64,000 nt of DNA from contig NC_018664.1 in NCBI RefSeq assembly GCF_000299355.1, positions 1,844,380 to 1,908,379 on the forward strand. The letters are read 5' to 3'. Made by a program: the position numbers and the translations under genes. This document shows, one piece after another, positions 1-8,233 of the stretch (its first letter is position 1; every line of letters starts with the position of its first letter). The notes below the pieces were generated by a model. It did no database searches. It was not told the DNA's origin and saw only the letters and a program-made list of their open reading frames with translations. Source of the DNA: Gottschalkia acidurici 9a. GTDB taxonomy: Bacteria; Bacillota; Clostridia; Tissierellales; Gottschalkiaceae.

Positions 1-567
1 ATTAAGGCTATTTCAAAAAAATTAAGAGAATATAATCCTAGTAATATAGTGATAGATCCCGTTATGATTTCTAAAAGTGGATTTGACTTACTTAGTCCTG
101 AAGCTAAAAAAGCTTTAATAGAAAATCTTCTTCCTATTGCTACAGTAGTTACTCCTAATCTTCCAGAGGCTACGGCTATAACTGGTATGGAGATTAATAA
201 TATACAAGATATGAAAAAAGCAGCTAAAATAATGCATTCTTTTGGTTGTAAAAATGTGTTAATAAAGGGTGGTCATTTAGAAGACGATGCTACAGACATA
301 TTGTTTGATGGAAATGAGTTTTATTTGTTTCATGGTGAAAGAATAGATACTAAAAACACTCATGGAACTGGATGTACACTGTCGTCTTCTATAGCGTCTA
401 ACTTAGCTCTAGGGCACGATATAATATCTTCAGTTAGAAATGCGAAAAGCTATATAAGTTTAGCAATAGAGCATTCTTTAGATATAGGTAAAGGTGTTGG
501 CCCTACTAATCATTTTTATAGTCTATATAAGAAAGCTGGTATTTTAGATGAAGATAGAAGTCAGTAA
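1..567 (+). CDS. thiD: Phosphomethylpyrimidine kinase ThiD (5' end outside window)
   Basis: The reading frame is open from base 1, so the gene begins upstream of the window; about 188 C-terminal residues are present of a usual 265 or so. ThiD phosphorylates hydroxymethylpyrimidine (HMP) and HMP phosphate to HMP diphosphate in cytosolic thiamine synthesis and salvage. Visible signs are the ribokinase-fold core (VIDPVMISKSG near the start of the fragment), TPNLPEA, the LIKGGH strand and the phosphate-binding segment NTHGTGCTLSS near the C-terminus. The stop codon lies 20 bases inside thiM, so the two genes are translationally coupled. The HMP-type transporter and tenA at 17-20 kb would feed this enzyme. 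Identification is secure; the start cannot be seen. Confidence 0.93.
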   Translation: MKAISKKLREYNPSNIVIDPVMISKSGFDLLSPEAKKALIENLLPIATVVTPNLPEATAITGMEINNIQDMKKAAKIMHSFGCKNVLIKGGHLEDDATDILFDGNEFYLFHGERIDTKNTHGTGCTLSSSIASNLALGHDIISSVRNAKSYISLAIEHSLDIGKGVGPTNHFYSLYKKAGILDEDRSQ

Positions 568-1354
568 GCTCCTATTAGAAGTTAGAAATAACAATCCTCT
601 AGTTCACCATATTACAAATTATGTAACTGCAAATGATTGTGCAAATATAGTTTTAGCTATAGGCGGTTCTCCTGTAATGGCTGATGATGTGCATGAAGTA
701 GAAGAAATGGTTTCAGTAGCATCTTCATTAGTTATTAATATAGGTACATTAAATTCAAGATCTATAGAATCTATGATAATGGCAGGAAAAAGAGCAAACT
801 CTTTGAATATACCCGTTATATTAGATCCTGTAGGTATAAGAGCAACCGAATTAAGAACTAAGACTGTTAATAGACTATTAGAAGAAATTAAGTTTTCTGT
901 AATACGTGGAAATATGGCAGAAATAAAAGCTATAGGTGGTGAGTCTAGTAATATTAAAGGTGTTGATTCTATGGACGATACTATTATTGATGAGGGTATT
1001 ATTAAAAATATTGCGTCAAATTTAGATACAGTTATAGCAATGACAGGAGCTAAAGATATAGTAACTGATGGTAGTAAAGTCTGTATTATAGATAACGGTG
1101 TTCCACTTTTATCTAAAGTCACTGGTACAGGATGTATGTCTACATCTTTAGTTGGTACATTTTGTGGTATTACTAATAACTATTACTTATCGAGTATAGC
1201 TGGAATAGTCTCTATGGGGTTAGCTGGAGAAATGTCCTATAACTCACTAGAAAATAAAAGTGCTCTTGGAAGCTTTAAAGTCGGCATACTAGATAATGTA
1301 TCATCCTTAACTGCCAATGATATCATCAATAGCGGAAATTTTTATGAAATTTAA
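548..1354 (+). CDS. thiM: Hydroxyethylthiazole kinase ThiM
   Basis: ThiM phosphorylates 4-methyl-5-(2-hydroxyethyl)thiazole, the thiazole half of thiamine salvage. The 268-residue length is normal for the family. Visible motifs are NPLVHHITNYVT at the N-terminus (substrate site), DPVGIRATELR in the middle and TGTGCMSTS, the ATP/catalytic segment with its conserved cysteine. The ATG at 548 overlaps the end of thiD by 20 bases, which supports an operon with thiD. thiE, which commonly follows, is not present: after the stop there is a hairpin and then a decayed gene on the other strand. Confidence 0.95.
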   Translation: MKIEVSKLLLEVRNNNPLVHHITNYVTANDCANIVLAIGGSPVMADDVHEVEEMVSVASSLVINIGTLNSRSIESMIMAGKRANSLNIPVILDPVGIRATELRTKTVNRLLEEIKFSVIRGNMAEIKAIGGESSNIKGVDSMDDTIIDEGIIKNIASNLDTVIAMTGAKDIVTDGSKVCIIDNGVPLLSKVTGTGCMSTSLVGTFCGITNNYYLSSIAGIVSMGLAGEMSYNSLENKSALGSFKVGILDNVSSLTANDIINSGNFYEI

Positions 1355-1434
1355 AGTAACGAAAACTTTAAATATAAAATTATAAATAACATTCAAACTA
1401 TCGATAAAACTGAAATCATATTTTTCTTATATAT

Positions 1435-1471
1435 AAAGAGATAGGGTTCTATTAAGGAAAACTATCTCTTT
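1435..1471. terminator. Hairpin between convergent thiM and the fecB remnant
   Basis: A perfect 10-bp stem (1435-1444 with 1462-1471, arm AAAGAGATAG) encloses a 17-base loop. It sits just after thiM on the plus strand and just after the stop of the minus-strand remnant. Neither side has a good T-run, so terminator function is only likely from its position. Confidence 0.4.
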
Positions 1472-1823
1472 ACACCTCTTGTATATCTTTATTCTCTATA
1501 AATTTCTTTAAATCATCTAACATTAAATTAACTGCATTAACTCCACCTGCCGTATTCCAAATAACATCATCAACTTTAGAGGCTTTTTTTATTTTTAACA
1601 GCATTTAAGTTTTAAAATAAAGGATCATTAACCCAATCTTGCTCTCTTTGACTAGCTTGTTCATTCCCTTGTTCATAAATAAAATATTGTATCTGCATCA
1701 GCTTCTTTTAGCCTTTCCTTACCTATTTCTAAGGTAAAATTATCTTTGTCATCTTTTTGATGCTCTTGTTTTTAAAAACCGACTTCTTTCAATATTATTC
1801 CAGACAAACTATTTTCTAAAATA
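1470..1823 (-). pseudogene. Remnant of an iron-siderophore ABC substrate-binding protein (FecB/periplasmic-binding type), C-terminal part
   Basis: No single frame is open, but the minus strand translated across frames gives a continuous C-terminal sequence. In order the pieces are SLSGIILKEVGF, then DNFTLEIGKERLKEADADT, then YEQGNEQASQREQDWVNDPLF, then KKASKVDDVIWNTAGGVNA and LMLDDLKKFIENKD before a stop at 1470-1472. At least three frame changes are needed. The pattern (an ADADTIF-like strand, a W..DPLF segment, and a C-terminal LDDLKK helix) matches class III iron/siderophore binding proteins. The N-terminal half and any permease or ATPase genes are missing. The upstream border coincides with the terminator of the neighbouring DUF1284 gene, so a deletion probably removed the rest. 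Confidence 0.7.
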
Positions 1824-1869
1824 AGAGAGTCTCACTTCTGGATTCTATCTTTCAGGAATGAGACTCTCT
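1824..1869 (-). terminator. Terminator of the marR-DUF1284 operon
   Basis: An 11-bp perfect stem (1824-1834 with 1859-1869, arm AGAGAGTCTCA) is followed on the minus strand by a T-rich stretch. The upstream arm lies inside the last codons of the DUF1284 gene. Confidence 0.7.
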
Positions 1870-2288
1870 TTACAGTAACCTAAGCTGTACCATTGACAAC
1901 TTCCGCATATTTCGTCAAACTTTTTTTCTGTCAAACTTTCTTTTATTCTATTTAATAAGTCTTTATATAAATATTCTTTTCCGATTTCTATATTTAGCAC
2001 TTTAGCAACATAGTTATCCAATTCATATACATATTGTTCCTTCTCACAAAATCCCTTATCTTTATATATTTTATCTGATTCAAATTTTCTTGTGAGCTCT
2101 TGCCCTATGTTTTCTGGACACCCTAAACATATATGGTCAGGACTATTTATAATTTTAACCTTAACATTCTCATCACTTTTTAAATATTCTATTATTCTAC
2201 TCATGTTATGTATAAAATCCTCACTATAACCTTTTCCTCTAAATCCCTGGATACAAAATATATGATGTCCTCTTAAGATAAAATCCAT
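1845..2288 (-). CDS. DUF1284 family protein
   Basis: This 147-residue protein starts with the DUF1284 signature LRGHHIFCIQGFRGKGYSE. It carries several conserved cysteines: C12, a CLGC pair near 54-57, one near 81, and CGSCQWYSLGYC near the C-terminus. That spacing suggests a bound metal or iron-sulfur cluster, but the biochemical role of the family is not established. There is no signal peptide or membrane segment, so it is probably cytosolic. It lies 19 bases downstream of a MarR regulator in the same direction and is probably co-transcribed with it. Confidence 0.75.
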   Translation of the reverse strand: MDFILRGHHIFCIQGFRGKGYSEDFIHNMSRIIEYLKSDENVKVKIINSPDHICLGCPENIGQELTRKFESDKIYKDKGFCEKEQYVYELDNYVAKVLNIEIGKEYLYKDLLNRIKESLTEKKFDEICGSCQWYSLGYCKESLIPER

Positions 2289-2307
2289 TATATTCCTCCA
2301 TAAAATA

Positions 2308-2736
2308 CTATTTGCTTAAATTTTTATACATACGATTTAAGAAATTGCTCATAATCTCTTTTTCTTCTGAAGTAAATCCAAAAAAAGTTTTATCATTTAC
2401 ATCTTTAAGAACTTCTGCAGCATCATCTTTTAGTTTCTCACCTTTTTCACACAAGTAGATCTTTGATACACGCAAATCATTTTCATCTTGAATACGCTTT
2501 ACTAATCCACACTTTTCCATCCTATTTATCATTACTGTTACAGTTGATGGTTTTATATTTAATCTCTCTCCTAGCTCCTTTTGGCTCAGTCCATCTTTTG
2601 TCCATAATGCATGCAAAACTCTGGGTTGTCCAGGATAAAGACTTATCTTTTCTAATAACTCGTGAGTACGAATATAGTGTAGTCTAATTACATTATTAAG
2701 TAAAAAATCTAAAGAAGATTCTTCAAATGTTTTCAT
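2308..2736 (-). CDS. MarR family transcriptional regulator
   Basis: A 142-residue winged-helix regulator. The recognition helix region reads GLSQKELGERLNIKPSTVTVMINRMEKCGLV (residues about 50-80), followed by the DLRVSKIYL wing, both typical of MarR. Such proteins usually repress nearby genes and respond to small ligands or oxidation. The only co-directional partner is the DUF1284 gene directly downstream. The ATG at 2736 is preceded by a GGAGGGAC-type ribosome-binding site. The effector is unknown. Confidence 0.88.
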   Translation of the reverse strand: MKTFEESSLDFLLNNVIRLHYIRTHELLEKISLYPGQPRVLHALWTKDGLSQKELGERLNIKPSTVTVMINRMEKCGLVKRIQDENDLRVSKIYLCEKGEKLKDDAAEVLKDVNDKTFFGFTSEEKEIMSNFLNRMYKNLSK

Positions 2737-2790
2737 AAAAGTCCCTCCAATTACATCAGTATTTCTATATTATTAGTTATTAGAGTATGT

Positions 2791-2842
2791 ATATCAAAAA
2801 GATTATAGTAATTTTTTTATTCATCACTATAATCTTTGATAT
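2791..2842 (-). terminator. Hairpin downstream of the parvulin gene
   Basis: A long stem of 17 paired bases with a two-A bulge (2791-2809 with 2826-2842) has a T-rich loop. It lies 18 bases after the stop of the minus-strand parvulin gene. The run of Ts after the stem is weak on the minus strand, so termination is inferred from position. Confidence 0.5.
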
Positions 2843-2860
2843 ATATCGTGTTATTCTAGT

Positions 2861-3610
2861 CTATAAATTAATAGTTACACCATACTTTTGTTTAAGTTCG
2901 TTTGTTCTATTTAAGAATGATTCTTGTTGCTTTAGACTAATCACCGTCTGTTTTACTTGCTCCTTAACCTCTTCCAGTAGACTTATGCTCTCTTCATTTC
3001 TATCGATTACCTTGATTATATGATATCCAAATTGAGTTTGTATTGGTTTAGTTGTTTCTCCCACTTCTGCTTTAAATGCAGCCTCTTCAAATTCTGGTAC
3101 CATACTACCTCTTGAAAATTCTCCTAAATCTCCTCCTCTATCTTTTGAAGGGCACTCGGAATATTTTTCAGCTGCATCTTCAAAAGATAGGCCGTTATTT
3201 ATTTCTTCTAATATGTCGTTAGCTTGTTTTTCTTCTTTAACTAATATATGACTAGCTCTTAAGGTCTCTGACTTTTTAAACTTTTCTTTATTCTCATTAT
3301 AGTATTTAACAATTTCATCTTCTGTAGCAGATATATCAATTAGAAACTTATTAACTGAATATTGAATTAAAAGATTTTTTTTAGTTTTTTCTAATTCTTC
3401 TTTAAAAACCTCATCTTGTTCTAGTTCTTTATCTACAGCATCTAGATACATTAAGTTTTGATTTACTAATTCATTTACTACTCTAGATATGCCATCAGGT
3501 TGAGATTGTATTTGCATAGCTGCTTGCTGTCCTAGTGTTGCTAGAAACGCTTGAACGTCTTGCTCTGTTATCTCAATTCCATTAACTGTTGCTAGTACTT
3601 TATTTTCCAT
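2861..3610 (-). CDS. Parvulin-type peptidyl-prolyl isomerase, no signal peptide
   Basis: A 249-residue protein of the PpiC/SurA/PrsA superfamily. A SurA_N-like helical region (residues 1-110, beginning VLATVNGIEITEQDV) is followed by a parvulin domain at about 115-215. That domain shows the hallmarks LRASHILVKEE, GGDLGEFSRGSMVPEFEEAAF and QTQFGYHIIKV. PrsA foldases of Gram-positives are exported lipoproteins, but this protein starts directly with the chaperone region and has no hydrophobic leader or lipobox. It is therefore predicted to be cytosolic, with cis-trans prolyl isomerase and chaperone activity on unknown clients. It stands alone. Confidence 0.88.
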   Translation of the reverse strand: MENKVLATVNGIEITEQDVQAFLATLGQQAAMQIQSQPDGISRVVNELVNQNLMYLDAVDKELEQDEVFKEELEKTKKNLLIQYSVNKFLIDISATEDEIVKYYNENKEKFKKSETLRASHILVKEEKQANDILEEINNGLSFEDAAEKYSECPSKDRGGDLGEFSRGSMVPEFEEAAFKAEVGETTKPIQTQFGYHIIKVIDRNEESISLLEEVKEQVKQTVISLKQQESFLNRTNELKQKYGVTINL

Positions 3611-3750
3611 TATTATTTTACTCTCCTTTTTTTAAACATATTTTTTAGTCCTTATATTTATAGGTATGCACTTATTATGTATTTTATTTTGAAATAATCA
3701 TTAATATTGCACTAATAAATAGTAACATATATGAACTCAATTACAACCTA

Positions 3751-4119
3751 TTATATATCTATTCCTGTTTTTATTTTTATAGCCTTCTTCATAGCAACAA
3801 CATAAATATCATTAACACTTCTTTCATACTTGTCCATCAACTCTTTAACCCACATATCATCGTCCAACAGCTGATCAACTAATTTATTAGGAATTCTTTC
3901 TACCATTTCTTCTGCTTCCTCTTGAGTATAGAAAAGATATTCATAATCTTCTTTAGAAATAAATCTTAAGCTTTCAGAATTATCATTAATAGTTACTGCA
4001 AAGCTCCCGTATTCTTGTATGTCATCATCATACATTTCACATTTACTAACTCCTCTAATTTCTGCTTTATAAAAAACATCGCCTTGTTTTAACTTGTTAA
4101 TATCTATCAGTTGAATCAC
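3751..4119 (-). CDS. Conserved-looking hypothetical protein, 122 aa
   Basis: I do not recognise a family. The protein is acidic (many Asp/Glu, for example DDDIQEYG and LLDDDMW) and has no signal peptide, membrane segment or cysteine motif (one Cys only). The N-terminal half looks like beta strands (GDVFYKAEIRGVSKCEMY, then FAVTINDNSESLRF). The C-terminal half is helical and ends in a lysine-rich helix. The ATG at 4119 follows a GAGGAAGTG ribosome-binding site. It stands alone between the parvulin gene and pdxS; codon use matches the neighbours. Confidence 0.7.
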   Translation of the reverse strand: MIQLIDINKLKQGDVFYKAEIRGVSKCEMYDDDIQEYGSFAVTINDNSESLRFISKEDYEYLFYTQEEAEEMVERIPNKLVDQLLDDDMWVKELMDKYERSVNDIYVVAMKKAIKIKTGIDI

Positions 4120-4192
4120 TTCCTCTTTCTTAGCTATAATTAATTTCTTTATGTAAACTATTCTATATCATAAGTTATTCTCCTTCAATACT

Positions 4193-4234
4193 AATATAAA
4201 AACTGATATACTTAAGCATATCAGTTTTTATATT
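4193..4234 (-). terminator. pdxS terminator
   Basis: A 17-bp perfect stem (4193-4209 with 4218-4234) with an 8-base loop and an A/T-rich foot lies 31 bases after the pdxS stop. The TTTTTATATT end of the 3' arm acts as the U-rich tail. Confidence 0.75.
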
Positions 4235-4265
4235 GATATCAGATATATTAACACTAGTTAGTTTA

Positions 4266-5153
4266 TTACCAGCCTCTATTAGCCATTCTATCTTCTTCCG
4301 ACATAGTAGATACATTTATTCCAACCATTGCTTCTCCTAAGTTTTCGGAAACTTCAGCTAATACCTTAGGATTATTATAATTTTTCACTGCTTTTACTAT
4401 TGCTTCCGCTCTTTTAACTGGATCTCCTGATTTAAATATACCAGATCCAACAAAAACCCCATCACAACCCAATTGCATCATCATAGCAGCATCTGCTGGC
4501 GTAGCTACTCCACCTGCTGCAAAGTTTACTACTGGAAGCTTTTTATTCTCATGTACATACTGTACTAAATCATATGGTGCTGATATTTCTTTAGCGTAAT
4601 TCATTATTTCTTCTTTCTCCATAGATGAAAGTTTATTTATTTCTGAATTCATGGCTCTCATATGCTTAACAGCTTCTACTACATCTCCTGTTCCTGGTTC
4701 TCCCTTGGTTCTTATCATAGCAGCACCTTCTCCAATTCTTCTAAGTGCTTCTCCTAAATTTTTTGCTCCACATACAAATGGTACTTTAAATTCCTTTTTA
4801 TCTATATGCAGCTTATCGTCTGCTGGAGTTAGTACTTCACTCTCGTCAACAAAATCTACTTCAAGTGCCTCTATTATTTGAGCTTCAACAAAATGTCCTA
4901 TTCTTACTTTAGCCATTACTGGAATTGATACAGCATCTTGGATTTCTTTTATTAATTTCGGATCTGACATTCTAGCTATTCCACCTTCTGCTCTTATATC
5001 AGCTGGAACTCTTTCTAAAGCCATAACAGCACAAGCTCCTGCAGCTTCAGCAATTTTTGCCTGTTCTGCATTAGTAACATCCATTATAACTCCACCCTTT
5101 AATTTTTCAGCTAAATTCTTACCTTCTATATTGTATCTTTCTAATATGTTCAA
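4266..5153 (-). CDS. pdxS: Pyridoxal 5'-phosphate synthase lyase subunit PdxS
   Basis: PdxS is the synthase half of the ribose-5-phosphate-dependent vitamin B6 pathway. It forms PLP from ribose 5-phosphate, glyceraldehyde 3-phosphate and ammonia supplied by the glutaminase PdxT. At 295 residues it has normal length. Key segments are present: the [10 protein letters not shown] lysine (equivalent to B. subtilis Lys81), the [10 protein letters not shown] lysine (Lys149), and the phosphate-binding [17 protein letters not shown]. In most Firmicutes pdxT follows directly; here the next gene is unrelated and a terminator closes the transcript, so pdxT must lie elsewhere or be absent. Confidence 0.97.
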   Translation of the reverse strand: MNILERYNIEGKNLAEKLKGGVIMDVTNAEQAKIAEAAGACAVMALERVPADIRAEGGIARMSDPKLIKEIQDAVSIPVMAKVRIGHFVEAQIIEALEVDFVDESEVLTPADDKLHIDKKEFKVPFVCGAKNLGEALRRIGEGAAMIRTKGEPGTGDVVEAVKHMRAMNSEINKLSSMEKEEIMNYAKEISAPYDLVQYVHENKKLPVVNFAAGGVATPADAAMMMQLGCDGVFVGSGIFKSGDPVKRAEAIVKAVKNYNNPKVLAEVSENLGEAMVGINVSTMSEEDRMANRGW

Positions 5154-5196
5154 TTGTATTCCCCCTACTAATTATTTTATAAGTACATTTCTTTTA

Positions 5197-5236
5197 TTAT
5201 AGATACAATTATAATATGTATCTATAATAAAATCAA
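5197..5236 (-). promoter_or_regulatory. pdxS promoter with overlapping palindromic operator candidate
   Basis: On the minus strand TTGATT (5231-5236) and TATAAT (5208-5213) are separated by 17 bases, a good sigma-A promoter. A perfect inverted repeat with 11-base arms (5197-5207 and 5217-5227, arm TTATAGATACA) and a 9-base spacer straddles the -10 box, the position expected for a repressor site. A further copy of the core TGTATCTATA lies at 5323-5332. The regulator is not evident; no MocR/PdxR-type gene lies in the window. Confidence 0.65.
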
Positions 5237-5342
5237 CTGTTTTTTATAATAGTAATATATATTGTAGTTTTATAATGACACCGCTCTCTTCCAAAGCCTC
5301 ATTGTATCCGTATATTTCACTTTGTATCTATACAAAAAAGAA

Positions 5343-5377
5343 AAAAGAGAATCTCTACTTTTAAGAGATTCTCTTTT
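5343..5377 (-). terminator. Terminator of the chemoreceptor/STAS operon
   Basis: A 14-bp perfect stem (5343-5356 with 5364-5377) with a 7-base loop is followed on the minus strand by a strong T-run. It lies 8 bases after the stop of the 161-aa gene. Confidence 0.85.
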
Positions 5378-5384
5378 ACTTAAT

Positions 5385-5870
5385 TTAGTATTCTTCAATC
5401 AATTCAATCTGATTAAAATCATAAAAATTATTTTTACATTTTACTGATACTTTTCTTTTACCATCTGATAAAAATACTTTATCTTCTACAATACTTTCTA
5501 CCCTTATATTTGCTTTGCTTAAAAACTCTTTTAAGTTCTCATCGTTAGGTATTCCCATGCTATCAGATTTTACACCATTAGAAGATAGCTTCATAACATC
5601 ATCAATTGTAGCTATTAATTTAACTACATCCATACCTTCTTCTTTAGATAGAAGAAATGCTTTTAATGATACTAGCTTGCTTATAGTTAGGGTAGCTTTG
5701 CCTTCTTCTTCTGTTATATCTAGGTTAACAAGAACACTTTTTAATTCCTGATTTGAATAGCTAAGACTTTGACCACTATCTAATTTTAGTAATACATTAA
5801 ATTCATCCGCTAAAAATTTCTCTATACTTAATTTATTATCAAACACTACTTCTCTATATACTTTTCCCAT
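5385..5870 (-). CDS. Unknown 161-aa protein, last gene of the chemoreceptor/STAS operon
   Basis: I do not recognise a family. The protein has no signal peptide, membrane helix or cysteine motif. It starts with a strand-rich segment (VYREVVFDNKLSIEKF), has an acidic middle (DITEEEGKATLTISKLVSLKAF and a GMDVVKLIATIDDVMKL helix), and ends in short strands (VEDKVFLSDGKRKVSVKCK). It begins 11 bases after the STAS gene and is followed by the operon terminator, so its expression is tied to the receptor, STAS and kinase genes. A role as output or accessory factor of that pathway is inference only. ATG at 5870 has an AGAAAAAGAAATGGG-type upstream with a weak ribosome-binding site. Confidence 0.75.
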   Translation of the reverse strand: MGKVYREVVFDNKLSIEKFLADEFNVLLKLDSGQSLSYSNQELKSVLVNLDITEEEGKATLTISKLVSLKAFLLSKEEGMDVVKLIATIDDVMKLSSNGVKSDSMGIPNDENLKEFLSKANIRVESIVEDKVFLSDGKRKVSVKCKNNFYDFNQIELIEEY

Positions 5871-5881
5871 TTCTTTTTCTC

Positions 5882-6160
5882 CTATAATCCAAAGACTTTA
5901 TCTAGTCTTGTTAGTTCAAATATTTTCAACACATCTCTATTATAGACTGACTCTATCTTTACCCTTCCATTCATTTCACTGCATCTTTTATGGAGTGAAA
6001 CTAATACACCAAGTCCTGTACTATCCATAAAGTTACATTGACTAAAATCAAAAATAAATTCTCTATTTCCTTTCTCTAATAGCTCTTCTGTCTTTTGTCT
6101 TATTTCATCAGCTTCTTTTACTGCAAATGTTTCTGATACTAATATTTTTTCAAAACTCAA
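5882..6160 (-). CDS. STAS-domain protein, RsbV/SpoIIAA-like anti-sigma-factor antagonist
   Basis: A 92-residue single STAS domain. The family's phosphorylation loop is visible as FMDSTGLGVLVSLHKR (residues about 44-60), with the DSTG form seen in RsbV. Such proteins bind RsbW-type kinases when dephosphorylated and are released when phosphorylated. The start is TTG at 6160, directly after the receptor's TGA stop, with GAGAGGTGAAG upstream as ribosome-binding site; no in-frame ATG exists at this point. An RsbW-like kinase is encoded two genes upstream, so the two are probably partners. Confidence 0.9.
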   Translation of the reverse strand: MSFEKILVSETFAVKEADEIRQKTEELLEKGNREFIFDFSQCNFMDSTGLGVLVSLHKRCSEMNGRVKIESVYNRDVLKIFELTRLDKVFGL

Positions 6161-8206
6161 TCATTCTTCACCTCTCTCTATAAAGTTTTCTACAAGGCTT
6201 GTTAACTCATTAGCCATAGCTGTTGTTTCTTCAGCAACGCTAGCTACACTTTGTGAAACTGCGCTTTGTTCTTCTACAACTGCAGCTATATCCTGACTAT
6301 CTTTTGTTATTAATTCAGAGGTAGAAGCAATAGTATCTATAAGCTTTACTATTTTATCTGAACTTGCAACTTCATCTTTGGTAATGTCTACTATTTGTTC
6401 AATGTCATCTCCTATTTGTTCTACAGCTTCTAAAATACTTATAAAAGATTTATCTGTTTCATTAGCAACAATCACGCCATTTTCTACTGCTTTTTTACTA
6501 AGTTTCATTGACTCTACTGCTTTATTTATATCTATTAACATTTCATTTACTAATAAAGATATTTGACTTGATTCTGCTGTAGTTTGCTCTGAAAGTTTGC
6601 GCACTTCTTCTGCTACAACTGCAAATCCTCTACCATGTTCTCCTGCTCTTGCTGCTTCAATATTAGCATTTAATGCTAATAAATTTGTTTGATCTGATAT
6701 ATTGTTTATAGTTTCTATAATTCCACTTACTCTTTCAGAGATTTTACTTAGTGATATTAATATGCCTTCTGTTTCAGATGAAACGTTACTAATATTTTCT
6801 ATAGCACTTACGGTTTCTTCTAATTTAACTCTACCTTGACTTGCTACATCTATTGTGTTTTTAGAATTATCTTTCGCCATATATGCTCTTCTTTGTGCTA
6901 TTTGTATAAGGCTTGAAAGTTGTACTAGAACTTCAGATATATCTACTATAGAGTCATTTTGACTTATAGTTACGCCAGCTACATCCTGTATGTTAGAAGA
7001 TACTTGTTCATTAGATGCCGTCATTTCTTCTATAGAAGCTGCTAATTCCTCAGATGTTTGGGTTAGTTCATTAGAATTTCTCTTAATAGCACTTACTATA
7101 TTTGATTGTTGCTCAATCATATTATTAAAATCTTCACCTAACAATTGTATTTCATCTTTTGTACTTATATTCGACGTTACTGTTAAATCTCCCTTTCCAG
7201 CTCTATTCATAAGTTTTTGTAATTGGTTTATTGGATTTACTATATTTCTATTTATGAAAATATAAGCAACTACTGTAGCTATTATAATTGCTACTATAAT
7301 CGTGAATATCGTGTCATTTCTAATAGATTTTGCTGGAGCCATATATTCATCATAGTCAGCTTCAACTACTAGTATCCACTTGTCTACAGGAATAAATCTT
7401 GCGAATTTCTTCATTCCTTTATATGTATAGTATCCTTTTCCTTCTTGTCCTGACTGCATTTTATCTACTACTTCTTTACAGCTTTCATCCATTTCTCCCA
7501 TATCATCAATCATCTTAACTTTAGAGCGTTTTTCTTTTACAGGATGACCTATGAAAGTACCTTGTTTATCTAATATAAATGCAAATCCTTTTTCACCTAT
7601 CTTAATTTTTTCAGCGTGTTTAGATATGTTTTCAAATTTTAAAGCTGCAACCATGGTACCCACTACTTGTCCATCAGAAACTAAAGGATATCCAACCGAT
7701 ATGATTTGCTGATGGTTGTCTGCTTTAGCTATAATTACATCACTATGTGCTGGCTTACCTTCTTTTATTATGTATTTCATGTGCTCAAGATCCCCTAAGT
7801 ACATATCTGGTTGTATATCCTCACTAGTTACTAAAACATTTCCATTTACATCTGTTATAAGTAAGTTAAGTAATAAATCTTTATGATCTTTCTCTATGTT
7901 AAATAAATAATTAAAAGCGCCTTCTTTTGCACTTATATCTCCTTTAGCTAAATCTATTAGCTCCTGACGAGAACTCATAATTTCAACATTTCTATATACT
8001 GAATCTAGTTCCTGATTTATAGATGAGACTACTCCATCTGCAGTATTCATTAAATTCTCTTCTACGCTACTTTCCATAGATTTTGATGTACTCCTATAAG
8101 AGAATACTCCTAAAACACTTAACGATAGTGCAATGGCTATGAATATAGCTGAAATTAGTTTTATCTTTAGATTCATTTTTAGCTTTAGTTTTAATTTTGT
8201 TTTCAA
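6161..8206 (-). CDS. Methyl-accepting chemotaxis protein with extracellular dCache sensor
   Basis: A 681-residue transmembrane receptor. A first membrane helix lies at about residues 15-33. An extracellular double-Cache domain follows ([18 protein letters not shown] through [15 protein letters not shown] and [17 protein letters not shown]). The second helix is near 300-320, then HAMP, then a long cytoplasmic coiled coil with the conserved hairpin tip [20 protein letters not shown] and EVRKLSEQ. dCache domains usually bind amino acids, organic acids or similar small ligands. The gene sits between an RsbW-like kinase gene (27 bases upstream) and the STAS gene (no gap), an unusual setting for a chemoreceptor. 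It may send its signal to this partner-switch pair as well as, or instead of, CheA. Confidence 0.96.
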   Translation of the reverse strand: MKTKLKLKLKMNLKIKLISAIFIAIALSLSVLGVFSYRSTSKSMESSVEENLMNTADGVVSSINQELDSVYRNVEIMSSRQELIDLAKGDISAKEGAFNYLFNIEKDHKDLLLNLLITDVNGNVLVTSEDIQPDMYLGDLEHMKYIIKEGKPAHSDVIIAKADNHQQIISVGYPLVSDGQVVGTMVAALKFENISKHAEKIKIGEKGFAFILDKQGTFIGHPVKEKRSKVKMIDDMGEMDESCKEVVDKMQSGQEGKGYYTYKGMKKFARFIPVDKWILVVEADYDEYMAPAKSIRNDTIFTIIVAIIIATVVAYIFINRNIVNPINQLQKLMNRAGKGDLTVTSNISTKDEIQLLGEDFNNMIEQQSNIVSAIKRNSNELTQTSEELAASIEEMTASNEQVSSNIQDVAGVTISQNDSIVDISEVLVQLSSLIQIAQRRAYMAKDNSKNTIDVASQGRVKLEETVSAIENISNVSSETEGILISLSKISERVSGIIETINNISDQTNLLALNANIEAARAGEHGRGFAVVAEEVRKLSEQTTAESSQISLLVNEMLIDINKAVESMKLSKKAVENGVIVANETDKSFISILEAVEQIGDDIEQIVDITKDEVASSDKIVKLIDTIASTSELITKDSQDIAAVVEEQSAVSQSVASVAEETTAMANELTSLVENFIERGEE

Positions 8207-8233
8207 AATATCACCTTTCTTTTTCTTATGCTT

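Noticed and set aside
619-1122. Long minus-strand open frame opposite thiM
   Set aside because: Mirror of a strongly conserved gene; low-complexity Ser/Ile-rich translation, no ribosome-binding site.
5237-5322. Minus-strand stretch reading GYNEALEESGV upstream of pdxS
   Set aside because: Resembles a LacI-type fragment by chance at this length; no flanking support for a pseudogene.
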